This document shows positions 16,873 through 25,806 of a DNA stretch of 64,000 nucleotides, piece by piece. The stretch lies in the NCBI GenBank assembly GCA_964504335.1, contig CAZDET010000002.1, positions 1 through 64,000 on the forward strand. Direction: 5' to 3'. The position numbers and the translations under genes are program-made. The notes beneath the pieces are model-generated. The model searched no databases. It was given only the letters and a program-made list of their open reading frames with translations, and was not told where the DNA came from. Origin of the DNA: CAZDET01 sp964504335 (GTDB lineage: Bacteria; Bacteroidota; Bacteroidia; Chitinophagales; Saprospiraceae). Numbering within the stretch: the first letter of the stretch is position 1; the number at the start of each line of letters is the position of its first letter.

Positions 16873-18774
16873 ATGATGCCTCAAATCACATCCTTCGAAG
16901 AGTACCAACAAGTCTATCGCCGCAGCGTGGAAGACCCCGAAGGCTTTTGGGCCGAGATGGCCAATCAGTTCACCTGGCACAAGCCCTGGGATAAGGTGCT
17001 GGAATGGAATTTCACCGAGCCCAACGTTCGTTGGTTTCAGGGCGGGCGGTTGAACATCACCGAAAACTGCCTCGATCGCCACCTGGCCACCAGAGGAGAT
17101 CAGACCGCTATTCTCTACGAGCCGAACGATCCAGAACAGGCCCCCACCCATTTTACCTACCAGCAATTGCACGAAGAGGTCTGTAAGGCCGCCAATGCGC
17201 TACGTGCTTTGGGCATCGAGAAAGGCGATCGGGTTTGCTTCTACATGCCGATGGTGCCCCAACTCGCAATCGGGGTGCTGGCTTGCGCTCGTATCGGGGC
17301 CGTTCACTCCGTGGTGTTCGCAGGTTTTAGTGCGCAGGCACTGGCCGATCGCATTCAGGATGCGAGTTGCAAAATGGTTATTTGCTCGGATTTCAATAAC
17401 CGTGGCCCCAAGCATATTCCAGTAAAAGAGGTGGTGGATAAGGCTATTTCGATGGGATGCGACAGCATCGAAACCGTACTGGTACACAAAAATACCGGCG
17501 ATGAAGTGGCCTGGAATCAGCCGCTCGACAAATGGTGGCACGAGCAGGTAGATCATCAATCCACAGAGTGCCCGGCCGAAGTGATGGAAGCCGAAGACAT
17601 GCTCTTTATTCTATATACTTCCGGGTCGACGGGCAAGCCGAAGGGCGTAGTCCACACTTGCGGTGGGTATATGGTCTATACGGCCTACACCTTCATGAAC
17701 GTCTTTCAGTACCAGCCCGGCGACGTGTACTGGTGTACCGCAGATATTGGCTGGATTACGGGGCACTCCTACATCATTTACGGCCCGCTCCTCGCCGGAG
17801 CCACCAGCGTTATGTTTGAAGGGGTACCCACCTACCCCGATGCCGGTCGCTTCTGGCAAACATGTGAGAAGCTGAAAGTCAATCAGTTTTACACGGCTCC
17901 TACCGCTATTCGGGCGCTGATGGCCCACGGCGACGAATACGTCAACAAGTACGACCTCAGCTCCCTAAAAGTGCTGGGAACGGTGGGCGAACCCATCAAC
18001 GAAGAGGCCTGGGAGTGGTACCACGAAGTGGTGGGCAAGAAAAAAGCCCCGATTGTAGATACCTGGTGGCAGACAGAAACCGGTGGCATGATGATTGCCG
18101 GCATCGGCGACATCAGCCCCATGAAACCCGCCCACGCCGGCTATCCGCTTCCCGGTATCCAGACGGTACTCGTCGATCACGAAGGCAATGAATTGGAAGG
18201 CAACGACGTAGAGGGCTTGCTCTGTATTAAATTTCCCTGGCCCAGCATTCTCCGCACGACCTACGGCGACCACAATCGCTGTCGACTCACTTATTTCTCC
18301 CACTTCGAAAACAAATACTTCACGGGCGACGGGGCCCGCCGCGATGAGAACGGCATGTATCGCATCATCGGCCGGGTAGATGATGTCATCAACGTCAGCG
18401 GTCACCGCATGGGCACCGCCGAAGTGGAAAATGCCATTAATGAGCACCCGAAAGTGATCGAATCCGCCGTGGTTGGCTATCCCCACGACATCAAGGGGCA
18501 GGGCATCTACGCGTACGTTATTACGGCCGAAGCCATCTCCGATCTCGAAACCTTCCGCCGCGAAGTGATCGAGGTGGTCCGCCGCGAAATTGGCCCGATT
18601 GCCAAGCCGGATAAAATCCAGGTAGTCAGCGGCTTGCCAAAGACGCGCTCGGGCAAGATCATGCGCCGCATTCTGCGCAAAGTCGCTTCCGGAGATACCA
18701 GCAACCTGGGCGATACCTCCACCCTGTTGAATCCAGAGGTGGTCGAAGAGCTGATGGAATTAAAGGAAGCCTAA
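16873..18774 (+). CDS. acs: Acetyl-CoA synthetase (AMP-forming)
   Basis: The 633 residues compare with a usual 640-660. Acs activates acetate with ATP to acetyl-AMP and then acetyl-CoA. Motifs seen: YTSGSTGKPKGVVHT (AMP-binding loop), TWWQTETGG, YFTGDGARRDENG, NVSGHRMGTAEVENA, and PKTRSGKIMRRILRK near the C-terminus, where Lys about 595 is the residue acetylated in homologues. It starts at ATG 16873 (ATGATG; 16876 is equally possible). The AT-rich operator candidate lies upstream and the sensor kinase/receiver pair precedes it, so expression is likely coupled to acetate uptake. Its stop overlaps by 4 bp the stop of the convergent TonB-receptor gene. Confidence 0.95.
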   Translation: MMPQITSFEEYQQVYRRSVEDPEGFWAEMANQFTWHKPWDKVLEWNFTEPNVRWFQGGRLNITENCLDRHLATRGDQTAILYEPNDPEQAPTHFTYQQLHEEVCKAANALRALGIEKGDRVCFYMPMVPQLAIGVLACARIGAVHSVVFAGFSAQALADRIQDASCKMVICSDFNNRGPKHIPVKEVVDKAISMGCDSIETVLVHKNTGDEVAWNQPLDKWWHEQVDHQSTECPAEVMEAEDMLFILYTSGSTGKPKGVVHTCGGYMVYTAYTFMNVFQYQPGDVYWCTADIGWITGHSYIIYGPLLAGATSVMFEGVPTYPDAGRFWQTCEKLKVNQFYTAPTAIRALMAHGDEYVNKYDLSSLKVLGTVGEPINEEAWEWYHEVVGKKKAPIVDTWWQTETGGMMIAGIGDISPMKPAHAGYPLPGIQTVLVDHEGNELEGNDVEGLLCIKFPWPSILRTTYGDHNRCRLTYFSHFENKYFTGDGARRDENGMYRIIGRVDDVINVSGHRMGTAEVENAINEHPKVIESAVVGYPHDIKGQGIYAYVITAEAISDLETFRREVIEVVRREIGPIAKPDKIQVVSGLPKTRSGKIMRRILRKVASGDTSNLGDTSTLLNPEVVEELMELKEA

Positions 18775-21437
18775 AACTGCACCAGCGCACTTAGGTTCAC
18801 CGTGCGGCCAAGCAGGGGCGTTTGCGCGCCAATGACGGTATTGCGCGTACCCGTGGCCGTATCGGTGAAATAAGAATAGAAGTATTGGATCTGCCGGACA
18901 TTGTCCCGATCGGTAGCATTGAAAACGGACAGACCGATCTGAACGCCCGTAGAGCCCACCTCCAGATGGTATTGCAGGCCGAGGTCGAGACGCATATAGG
19001 CCGGTAGTCGGCTGGTACGCTGGCGGATATCGATATCACGGCGATCCAATAAGTAATCCAGGAGCGTAATATCGGTGAACGTTTGGCCGCTGGCATAAAT
19101 AAAAGTGGCGGAGGCTTCGAAGCGGCCAAACCGATACCGATTGATTTGTTTCAGTTGATGCGGCCGATCGTAGGGTTGTAGAAAGTACTGGTTGTTGAAA
19201 ATCGTGGGAAACCGTTGTTCCGCTCTACTAAGGGTGTACGCCAGCCTGGTATCGAATTGATCGGACCGGTAGCCGACCGTGAGGTCGATCCCCTTTATCC
19301 GCCCTGTGCCGGTAAAGGTGGTGAAGGTTCCCGCATTGGGTCGGATATCGCTCTGACCTAACCCAGGGCGCAACTGGGCAAACTCGATCACGTTGTCTTG
19401 GTATTTGTAGTAGGCTTCCACATCTACCAACCAACGACCGGGTTGCCAATCGACTCCAACCATGACGGATTCGGTGCTGGCGGGTTCGAAAAAATCGGAG
19501 GAGGCCAAAGCCAGCAGGTCTACCTCTGCTCCGTAGATGGTTTCGTAATTGACGGAACGCAAAAACTGATATTGCTCGGAATAAGCACTCTTGAGGCGTA
19601 GCGAACGCCCTATCCGGTATTCCAGTGCCAGGCGGGGTGAACCGTACACTTGCTTCGTCGCTCCGTAATAAGTCAAGCGGCCACCGACCTGAAATAACAG
19701 CGATTCGTTGGGTTGCCAGTTGTAGGTACCGAAGGTACTTGCCTCCGTAGTTTGAATGAGTCGTCCAAGGATATTCATCGAATCGGCGCGCAAACGGGTA
19801 TCGATTCGGTAGTTGTCCACCTGGAGCCCGAATAGTAGCTGGGGAGCCCGTTTTTTCGGATGATTCAACTGCGTTGTGAACTTCAATCCGGCCCCACGAA
19901 GGTCATTCTGATAACTGGTCTGCGTACTCGTTACCTTGACGGAGCGCCTCCGTACCTGCTCAATTTGGGAAAGTACCAGTGAAGAGTCGCGGTACGTGCT
20001 GTAAAAGGCCGTCCAATCGGATTGCCAACGGTTGCTCCACTGCTTCGTCAGCCGGAGACTGGTGCCCAGGGAAAGCCATTCGTCGTTCTGGATAAAGGTC
20101 TCCCGGTTGTCCTCCCGAAGCCGCTCAAAGACACTTGGATAGGTGATTTCGTATTGACTGTTCAGCGCGTCCTGGCTAGCAAACAGACTGGCTGTCAACC
20201 AGGTACGATTGGGCAGGGTAAGGGTGAGTTTACCATTGAGATCGAAGTACTGGAAGGCTGGATCCGGTTCGACCAAGGGTGGCCGGCGAAAATTTTCCGC
20301 ATCGATCAGCGTCGGATCGAACTCGGCCTGAAACCAGTCGAAAAACTTGGTGTTGGCCGCATTTCCGATTGAGGTGCGCCCCGCCAGTTGCACCTCCGCT
20401 CGCGAACCTACCTGGAAGCCGGTCGCCAGCCCGCCATCGTACAAACTGATAATGCCACTCCCTCGGGGCTTTTGGAGAAAACGCGGCGAATTCATCAATA
20501 GCATTCCCCCGGTTCGTCCGCCGTATTCCACCGGCAGGGCATTTTTGTACAAGGTCGATTCGGTGATGTAAAAGGGGTTGATGTTGCTGAATAACCCATA
20601 AAAATGGTCGGCGCGGTAAATCGGAATATCGTCGAGGATGATGAGCGTGGCGGCTCCGTCGCTGCCCCGGATGCGCAGTTCATTGCTCAAATCATTGGTA
20701 GCCTCCACACCCGCTTCCAGCTGAGCCAGTCGCTGAATGGAGGCACCAAGCCCGGCATTTGCCCCGAGCAGATTCGCACCATCAGCTTGTATGGTATCCC
20801 CTTCGAACGAAGGGACCACCATCGGGGGAAGCGGCACTTCCGTAATGGTAATTGCCGGAATCGAAATGGCGCGTGGCCGCAACTTCAGGAATTCCTTGCG
20901 CGCCAGTTCGCCGGCTTGCAGTTCGTAAACATCATACCCAAGGGATTGCACGACCAAGACTTCTTGCTCGTATTGAGCCGACAGTTCCAGGCTGTACCGG
21001 CCTTCGTCGTCGGTATAGGTCCCAATTGGAAAATCGCGCAGGCCCATACTAGCTCCGGCGATGGGCTGCCCCGAAAGGCTATCGATTAGATACCCACTGA
21101 TCCACATAGGCGCATCGGGGGCGTATCGAAGCAAAATGCGATCCTCTTCCTTTTGTACCTGCCACTGGACGGACGTGCCCAGGAACAACTTCCGACAGAG
21201 TCCTTCCGGCGAGGCTGCTTCAATTGATCGCTCACCGGGATATACCCGTGCCATATCGTCGGCGACGTAGGCAAAGCGCCATTGGTAGTCGCGCTCCAAA
21301 CGCTGCAAAACGGCCAGCAGGTCTTCCTGTTCCTCCACGTCAATTCGGTAGGATACGGGCGTAGCCGACTGCCCGGTCAGCAAAATCGACCAGCAACACA
21401 AGACAATCCATAACGTGGAGGTGCGCATAGACATCAT
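18771..21437 (-). CDS. TonB-dependent receptor with STN signalling domain
   Basis: The start at ATG 21437 (MMSMRTSTLWIVLCCW...) gives a signal peptide and lies 33 bp after the FecR stop; ATG 21428 is also possible. The 888 residues comprise an STN/secretin-like domain (about 30-105), a CarboxypepD_reg-like beta-sandwich (about 112-195, ISGYLIDSLSGQPIAGASM), a plug (about 205-345, ELRIRGSDGAATLIILDD) and a 22-strand-type barrel ending in LSALVQF. STN-bearing receptors signal through FecR to an ECF sigma factor, and both are encoded immediately upstream. The substrate is unknown; there is no SusD partner, so iron chelates or other small ligands are as likely as glycans. Confidence 0.92.
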   Translation of the reverse strand: MMSMRTSTLWIVLCCWSILLTGQSATPVSYRIDVEEQEDLLAVLQRLERDYQWRFAYVADDMARVYPGERSIEAASPEGLCRKLFLGTSVQWQVQKEEDRILLRYAPDAPMWISGYLIDSLSGQPIAGASMGLRDFPIGTYTDDEGRYSLELSAQYEQEVLVVQSLGYDVYELQAGELARKEFLKLRPRAISIPAITITEVPLPPMVVPSFEGDTIQADGANLLGANAGLGASIQRLAQLEAGVEATNDLSNELRIRGSDGAATLIILDDIPIYRADHFYGLFSNINPFYITESTLYKNALPVEYGGRTGGMLLMNSPRFLQKPRGSGIISLYDGGLATGFQVGSRAEVQLAGRTSIGNAANTKFFDWFQAEFDPTLIDAENFRRPPLVEPDPAFQYFDLNGKLTLTLPNRTWLTASLFASQDALNSQYEITYPSVFERLREDNRETFIQNDEWLSLGTSLRLTKQWSNRWQSDWTAFYSTYRDSSLVLSQIEQVRRRSVKVTSTQTSYQNDLRGAGLKFTTQLNHPKKRAPQLLFGLQVDNYRIDTRLRADSMNILGRLIQTTEASTFGTYNWQPNESLLFQVGGRLTYYGATKQVYGSPRLALEYRIGRSLRLKSAYSEQYQFLRSVNYETIYGAEVDLLALASSDFFEPASTESVMVGVDWQPGRWLVDVEAYYKYQDNVIEFAQLRPGLGQSDIRPNAGTFTTFTGTGRIKGIDLTVGYRSDQFDTRLAYTLSRAEQRFPTIFNNQYFLQPYDRPHQLKQINRYRFGRFEASATFIYASGQTFTDITLLDYLLDRRDIDIRQRTSRLPAYMRLDLGLQYHLEVGSTGVQIGLSVFNATDRDNVRQIQYFYSYFTDTATGTRNTVIGAQTPLLGRTVNLSALVQF

Positions 21438-21469
21438 TGGTCTTTGGACCCCAACGGACAGGCGACCGT

Positions 21470-22450
21470 TTAATTTTTCCGCCGCACGTAAATCGTATCC
21501 CGCCGATGTTCCCAATCGAGGCGGTAGGGATAACTCAATGCTTTGAAGGTCGTATCCAGGGATTCGTTCGTATTGAAACTAAAGCTGAGTGGCAATTCCG
21601 ACAAACCGCTTTCCAGTTGTACGACAATGTCGAATTGTCGTTCCAACTCCGCCGCAATTTCCACAAACGGCACATTGTCGTATTCATAGTCGCCGTCCAG
21701 CCATGGTACGGTTTGAGAAGTATCCTGGGTAACCAGGAGGCGTTCGTTGACAACCTCGGCGAACCCACCGGCCGTCAGGGTCGTGGTATCGCCTGCGGCA
21801 CGCACCCCTACGCGCCCACTTGTACACTGGACCCGAAAGCCCTCGGGCCGACTAAACACATTGAAGGCCGTTCCGAGTACCGTGACCCGGCCCCGATCCG
21901 TTTGCACGCTAAACCGGCTGCCCTCCGTGACTTCGAAGTAGGCCTCTCCTTCCAGCACCAGGGTTCGTTCTTCCGGCCAGTCTGCCCCTTCGTACGTGAT
22001 GCGGCTGCCGGCATTGAGCCGCACCTGCGAACCATCGGGTAGCTCTATGAGCTTGGTCGCGGCCAGTGGAGTCTGATGCACGACGTTGGTGGGAGCCAGG
22101 ACGAATACGTAGAGTAGCAATAAGGCTACTGCCGCGGCCGCAGCGCCACCGTACCACCAGGGCCGAAGCGCACGGAGCCGTGCGACAGGTGGAGCCAATT
22201 GCCCGGAGGCCTCTGTTGTGGCATCGATCCGGTCCCAAAGCGCATCCACATCAAATCCTTCCATTGGTGAAGGCTTGATGCGAAGGCCCTGCACCAGACG
22301 CCGCGCTTCCTCCACCGTCTCTGTCCGTTGGGGATGCGCGTCGAGCCAATCCGACCAGGCCTGCGCCTGCTCGGCGCGGCGCACCCAACCGACAAAGGTG
22401 GGTTCGAGAGCCAGTTGCTCGGCATTATATGTCAGGTATTCCTGCTTCAT
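21470..22450 (-). CDS. FecR-family anti-sigma regulator
   Basis: The 326 residues have a cytoplasmic N-terminal anti-sigma part (about 1-85), one transmembrane helix (WYGGAAAAAVALLLLYVFVL, about 92-112), a periplasmic FecR beta domain (about 125-230, LPDGSQVRLNAGSRITY and VLEGEAYFEV) and a C-terminal DUF4974/STN-like domain (about 250-322). It relays the receptor signal to the ECF sigma factor. Its ATG overlaps the stop of the metallopeptidase lipoprotein gene by 4 bp, so the two are translationally coupled. Confidence 0.93.
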   Translation of the reverse strand: MKQEYLTYNAEQLALEPTFVGWVRRAEQAQAWSDWLDAHPQRTETVEEARRLVQGLRIKPSPMEGFDVDALWDRIDATTEASGQLAPPVARLRALRPWWYGGAAAAAVALLLLYVFVLAPTNVVHQTPLAATKLIELPDGSQVRLNAGSRITYEGADWPEERTLVLEGEAYFEVTEGSRFSVQTDRGRVTVLGTAFNVFSRPEGFRVQCTSGRVGVRAAGDTTTLTAGGFAEVVNERLLVTQDTSQTVPWLDGDYEYDNVPFVEIAAELERQFDIVVQLESGLSELPLSFSFNTNESLDTTFKALSYPYRLDWEHRRDTIYVRRKN

Positions 22451-22926
22451 TGGGTGAATAGCTCTTCAAAATAACGCGCTCGGGTCAACGGACCGTAATC
22501 GTTGATGCAATCGGAGGTGCCGCTGTTCATGATACTGATACAGCGCCCGTCCGTCGTTTCAGCGTCCAGATGAGGGCGATCGAGCACGCAGTGGCCAAGT
22601 TCATGGTACATCACAAATTCACGCAAATAGAAATCCGCCTGCTGCCAGAATTGGTCATCGATGCGAATGTTGTTGCCGGCGCCCCCGGAAAAGCTCGTAC
22701 ACTGCCCTGCAATATTACCGTCCAGGGCCTCCAGCGTAGCACTCACCGAAGTAATCTTTTCGGAAACGTCCAGGCCGTAAACGGCCGCATTCCATTCGAA
22801 GGTTTGCATGTAGTATTCCAATTCGGCATCCACGGTCGGAGCCGGTGCGATTTCCTCCGCCTCTTCTTTATTGCATCCCAACAGGAAGAAGACGGCCAGG
22901 ATTCCAATTCCCCATTTTGCGTGCAT
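22447..22926 (-). CDS. Putative zinc metallopeptidase lipoprotein inside the sigma/FecR module
   Basis: This 159-residue protein has signal peptide GIGILAVFFLLGC with the lipobox Cys, then NKEEAEE. The active-site motif VMYHELGHCVLDRPH (H-E-x-x-H plus a third His in the zincin position) and a downstream SIMNSGTSD resembling a Met-turn point to a small zinc-dependent peptidase. Five Cys occur in the mature part. The gene lies between the ECF sigma gene and fecR and overlaps fecR by 4 bp. A role in signalling (for example cleaving FecR or the receptor) is attractive but unproven; it could also be an ordinary lipoprotein carried along in the operon. Confidence 0.82.
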   Translation of the reverse strand: MHAKWGIGILAVFFLLGCNKEEAEEIAPAPTVDAELEYYMQTFEWNAAVYGLDVSEKITSVSATLEALDGNIAGQCTSFSGGAGNNIRIDDQFWQQADFYLREFVMYHELGHCVLDRPHLDAETTDGRCISIMNSGTSDCINDYGPLTRARYFEELFTQ

Positions 22927-22970
22927 AACCGTGGTTTTTATTCCATAAGACTTCGGCCAGGAGTTTGTAC

Positions 22971-23558
22971 TTATCCGGAAAGCAGAATTTTCAAAAAAGT
23001 GATCAATGGTATCCAGGTGTCCGCCTGATCGGCAAAGATGGCTCGCAATGAGCGCAATCCTGCTGCTACCAGATTGCGGACCGATTGGTAGTTAATGTCC
23101 ATTGCCGCGCAAATCGCCTCGTATTCCATTTCCTGATAATAGCGCAGGTAAACGGCCTCTCGTTGCCGGTCGGATAACTTGCTAAAAGCCGCTTTTAACC
23201 GTTGGGCCTGTTCATCGGAAATTTCCTGATCGGTAATCATAGTATCCACTGCCAGCTCTGCCCCGAAGCGGGGATCGTCTTCCCGTTCCGGCGCGTCAAA
23301 TCGCTGTCCCTTCTTCAGCTCCCGAATAATTGCCCGCCGCAGCGAAGCAAACAGGTAGGCCTCTACCGAGGTGGTATCGCCCAATTTGGCCCGGTTTTGC
23401 CACAACCGCACGAATAGATCGTGCAGGCAATCCTCCACCAGGGATTGATCGGAAGTAAATTTCAATCCGTACTGCAACAATGCCGCCACCTGCGATCGGT
23501 AGATCGCTTCCAGTGCGCTTTTATCGCCCTCGCGAAGTCGTTGCCAGGTGGAAGTCAT
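22971..23558 (-). CDS. ECF-type RNA polymerase sigma factor
   Basis: The start at ATG 23558 (MTSTWQRLREGDKSAL) gives 195 residues; the frame extends upstream only with a TTG. Region 2 (about 20-85) includes SLVEDCLHDLFVRLW, and region 4 (about 120-175) includes LSDRQREAVYLRYYQEMEYEAI followed by YQSVRNLVAAGLRSLR. Bacteroidota ECF factors next to FecR and TonB receptors drive receptor-operon transcription. It is the first gene of the four-gene operon (sigma, metallopeptidase, fecR, receptor), with 44 bp to the next gene. Confidence 0.93.
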   Translation of the reverse strand: MTSTWQRLREGDKSALEAIYRSQVAALLQYGLKFTSDQSLVEDCLHDLFVRLWQNRAKLGDTTSVEAYLFASLRRAIIRELKKGQRFDAPEREDDPRFGAELAVDTMITDQEISDEQAQRLKAAFSKLSDRQREAVYLRYYQEMEYEAICAAMDINYQSVRNLVAAGLRSLRAIFADQADTWIPLITFLKILLSG

Positions 23559-23801
23559 AGAGAACGTAGCAATTTTCAAATACCCATAACGCAGACAAAG
23601 ACGAAGTCAACCGATTCTTTCTGCCGTTTTGCCCCGCAAAGAAAAAGCTTTCCCTCCAATCTGTTTCGCCAAGTAGAACTTTACTTTCTCAAAGACCTAT
23701 CCGCTTCTTTTATTTTTTTAAGAAAATCTTAACAATTCGACCAAGTACACGCGCTGCTGTAGCTGCTTATCCAGGCAAATACATCATCAAAATCAATTCC
23801 A

Positions 23802-24491
23802 ATGCTAAAGCAAGCTTTTCGTTTGACCCTGTTGTCCTGCTTCGGCTTCCTGACGCTCTTCACTTCTTGCGAAAAGGAAGAAGTCACGACCTCTGAAGAG
23901 ACCGAGAACTTCGTGTTCAATACCGTTGAAGACATGGAAACCCGTGCCGCTTGTGGTCGCCTGGGCTGCTACGAATTCGTGTTCCCCATCACGATCGAAC
24001 TGCCCGACGGCACCACTCCGGAAGTGAACGATTACGATGAATTACGCGCCACCATCCGCGCCTGGTACGAAGACAATGCCCCCGATACGCTGACTCGCCC
24101 CCAATTATCTTATCCGCTTGAAATTGTATCAGAGAGTGGTCAGATTATTTCTGTAGAAAACGGCATAGAGCTTGCCCAACTACGTCGGGCCTGCCGCCGC
24201 GCCAATCGCCCCTGGCGGCGCCCCGGCAAGCAGCACCGAGCTTGCTTCCGACTGCTGTACCCCATCAATATCGAATTCCCCAACGGTACGATCGAGGAAG
24301 CCTCCACTCGCGTTCAGGTAGGCGTACTTCTGCGCCAGTGGAAAGCCGATAACCCCAACTCCGAAGAGCGCCCCATGCTGGCCTATCCCACCACCGTGGT
24401 CTTTTCGGATGGCTCCACCGTCGTAGTTAATTCCGCCGAAGAATTGCAAGCCCTGAAGGATACCTGCCACGAAGAGGCGAGTGATGAGTAA
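23802..24491 (+). CDS. Lipoprotein with internally duplicated ~80-residue domain
   Basis: The 229 residues begin with a lipoprotein signal (LLSCFGFLTLFTSC) and an acidic EKEEVTTSEET linker. Two homologous units follow: about 48-130 (CYEFVFPITIELPDGT ... PQLSYPLEIVSESGQII) and about 143-225 (CFRLLYPINIEFPNGT ... PMLAYPTTVVFSDGST). Each has a Y-P-I-x-I-E-x-P-[DN]-G-T start, an R-P-x-L-x-Y-P middle and terminal Cys residues. Such duplicated lipoproteins recur in Saprospiria and their function is unknown. The gene is divergent from the ECF sigma gene (243 bp apart) and is followed by a strong terminator. Confidence 0.85.
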   Translation: MLKQAFRLTLLSCFGFLTLFTSCEKEEVTTSEETENFVFNTVEDMETRAACGRLGCYEFVFPITIELPDGTTPEVNDYDELRATIRAWYEDNAPDTLTRPQLSYPLEIVSESGQIISVENGIELAQLRRACRRANRPWRRPGKQHRACFRLLYPINIEFPNGTIEEASTRVQVGVLLRQWKADNPNSEERPMLAYPTTVVFSDGSTVVVNSAEELQALKDTCHEEASDE

Positions 24492-24493
24492 GT

Positions 24494-24561
24494 AGATATT
24501 TAGACTTTTAGACCTCTAGGAATTCCTGGCAATCTAAAAGTCTAATAATCTAAAGGTCTAT
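24494..24561. repeat. TTTAGAC-word inverted repeat cluster
   Basis: TAGACTTTTAG (24501-24511) faces CTAAAAGTCTA (24534-24544), an 11-bp perfect stem. TAGACCT (24509-24515) faces AGGTCTA (24554-24560), giving an overlapping alternative stem. Each arm is itself a degenerate tandem of about 11-bp TTTAGAC-like words. Confidence 0.75.
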
Positions 24562-24595
24562 CAACTAATTCTCCTCCCAAATTGAGTCTTTCCCG

Positions 24596-24629
24596 GACGT
24601 CCTCTCTCCCATGGAGGACGTCTTTTTTT
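24596..24629 (+). terminator. Intrinsic terminator
   Basis: GACGTCCTC (24596-24604) pairs perfectly with GAGGACGTC (24614-24622) and is followed by seven T (24623-24629). It ends the lipoprotein transcript and insulates the next gene. Confidence 0.9.
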
Positions 24630-24699
24630 ATGGCTTCAGGTTCCTTTTGTATTTTGGTAAGCTCCGGTCTTATTTAAAAGCACTAACGAACCAGATACA

Positions 24700-25773
24700 A
24701 TGGTCATTCAAAACAAGCCCAGCAAGAAGAAGGTGGTCGTACCGGTAAGCCCACAACTGCAGAATTATCTGGAGCGATACGGCCGAACCACCAAATTGCC
24801 GTTGCAATACGACGACCTACTCCGGTACGAGGCCAGCGTACCTGTGCTGGATTTAAAGGGAAATGATACCTTCTGGGAGACCGTCTACTACCAGGAATCG
24901 GATCGAATCGACATTTATCCGGCGCTTACCTATATCTATGCCCTTCTGAAGACAGACGGCGATATGGAAGTGCTGGAACACCTGAAAGTGGCCCGCGTCG
25001 ACTATTGCACCTTCGGGAATACCAAACCCTTTCGGATACGCATCATCAATGAATTAAACGACAACTACGACCACTTCTACGTCAAACGCTCGGATGCCAA
25101 CCGCGTATACGGGCTCGAATTGGAAGAATTACTGTCGCCCAACAGCGTCAGGTATTTGCACGATGGTGGCACATTGATCGAAGAACACATCGCCGGTATT
25201 CCGGGCGATGATTTTTTAAAGAACTACCTCGACGACTCCGTACTCAATCAAACGCGCATGGCCAAGGAATTCGTCAAATTCAACGAACGCTGTTTCGTAC
25301 GCCTGCTCGGCGATATGCGCGCCTATAATTACGTGGTGGACATTACGCCCGACATCGAAGGCTTCCAGTACCGCATACGCGCCATCGATTTTGACCAACA
25401 ATCCTACGAAGGGCGCAAGAGCTTTTACCTGCCCCAATATTTTAAAGAGAATAATCCGCTCATTTTCCTTGGTATCAAGCACATGTCTTCCGAAACGGTC
25501 AAACAGTATCAACTCGAAGAGCGCAGCCTCATCGCCGCCCGCATCAAGGCCGAACGCTCCCGTTTTGACAACCTTTTCAAAGTCATGGCCAGTGAACGCC
25601 TGTCCACCCCGGCAAAAGTGCGCCAACTCGCCGATCAACTCGGCTACCACCACCGTACGGATCGCTTCAAAACCTGCCAAACAATGGGTCAGATCGTGCT
25701 GACGAATCTGGATCTGCTCCTCCACAAGGGCTTCAAGCAAAGCGTCGTGGATGTGAGCCATTACGATAAATAA
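24700..25773 (+). CDS. Hypothetical protein with possible protein-kinase-like fold
   Basis: The 357 residues have no signal or membrane segment, so it should be cytoplasmic. I do not recognise the family. The order of motifs recalls kinase-like folds: FRIRIINELNDNYDHFYVKRSD (given in part; a possible Lys on beta 3), an EEHIAGIPGDDFL stretch like a hinge, then LLGDMRAYNYVVDI (resembling the catalytic-loop G-D-x-x-x-x-N) and RIRAIDFDQQ (resembling the metal-binding DFD). The C-terminal third is helical and basic. The gene stands alone between a terminator and a convergent gene. The kinase idea is inference from spacing and residues only; CDS status is solid. Confidence 0.8.
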   Translation: MVIQNKPSKKKVVVPVSPQLQNYLERYGRTTKLPLQYDDLLRYEASVPVLDLKGNDTFWETVYYQESDRIDIYPALTYIYALLKTDGDMEVLEHLKVARVDYCTFGNTKPFRIRIINELNDNYDHFYVKRSDANRVYGLELEELLSPNSVRYLHDGGTLIEEHIAGIPGDDFLKNYLDDSVLNQTRMAKEFVKFNERCFVRLLGDMRAYNYVVDITPDIEGFQYRIRAIDFDQQSYEGRKSFYLPQYFKENNPLIFLGIKHMSSETVKQYQLEERSLIAARIKAERSRFDNLFKVMASERLSTPAKVRQLADQLGYHHRTDRFKTCQTMGQIVLTNLDLLLHKGFKQSVVDVSHYDK

Positions 25774-25806
25774 CTGTTGGGGCAGTAAGAGACGCCCCCG
25801 CATGTA

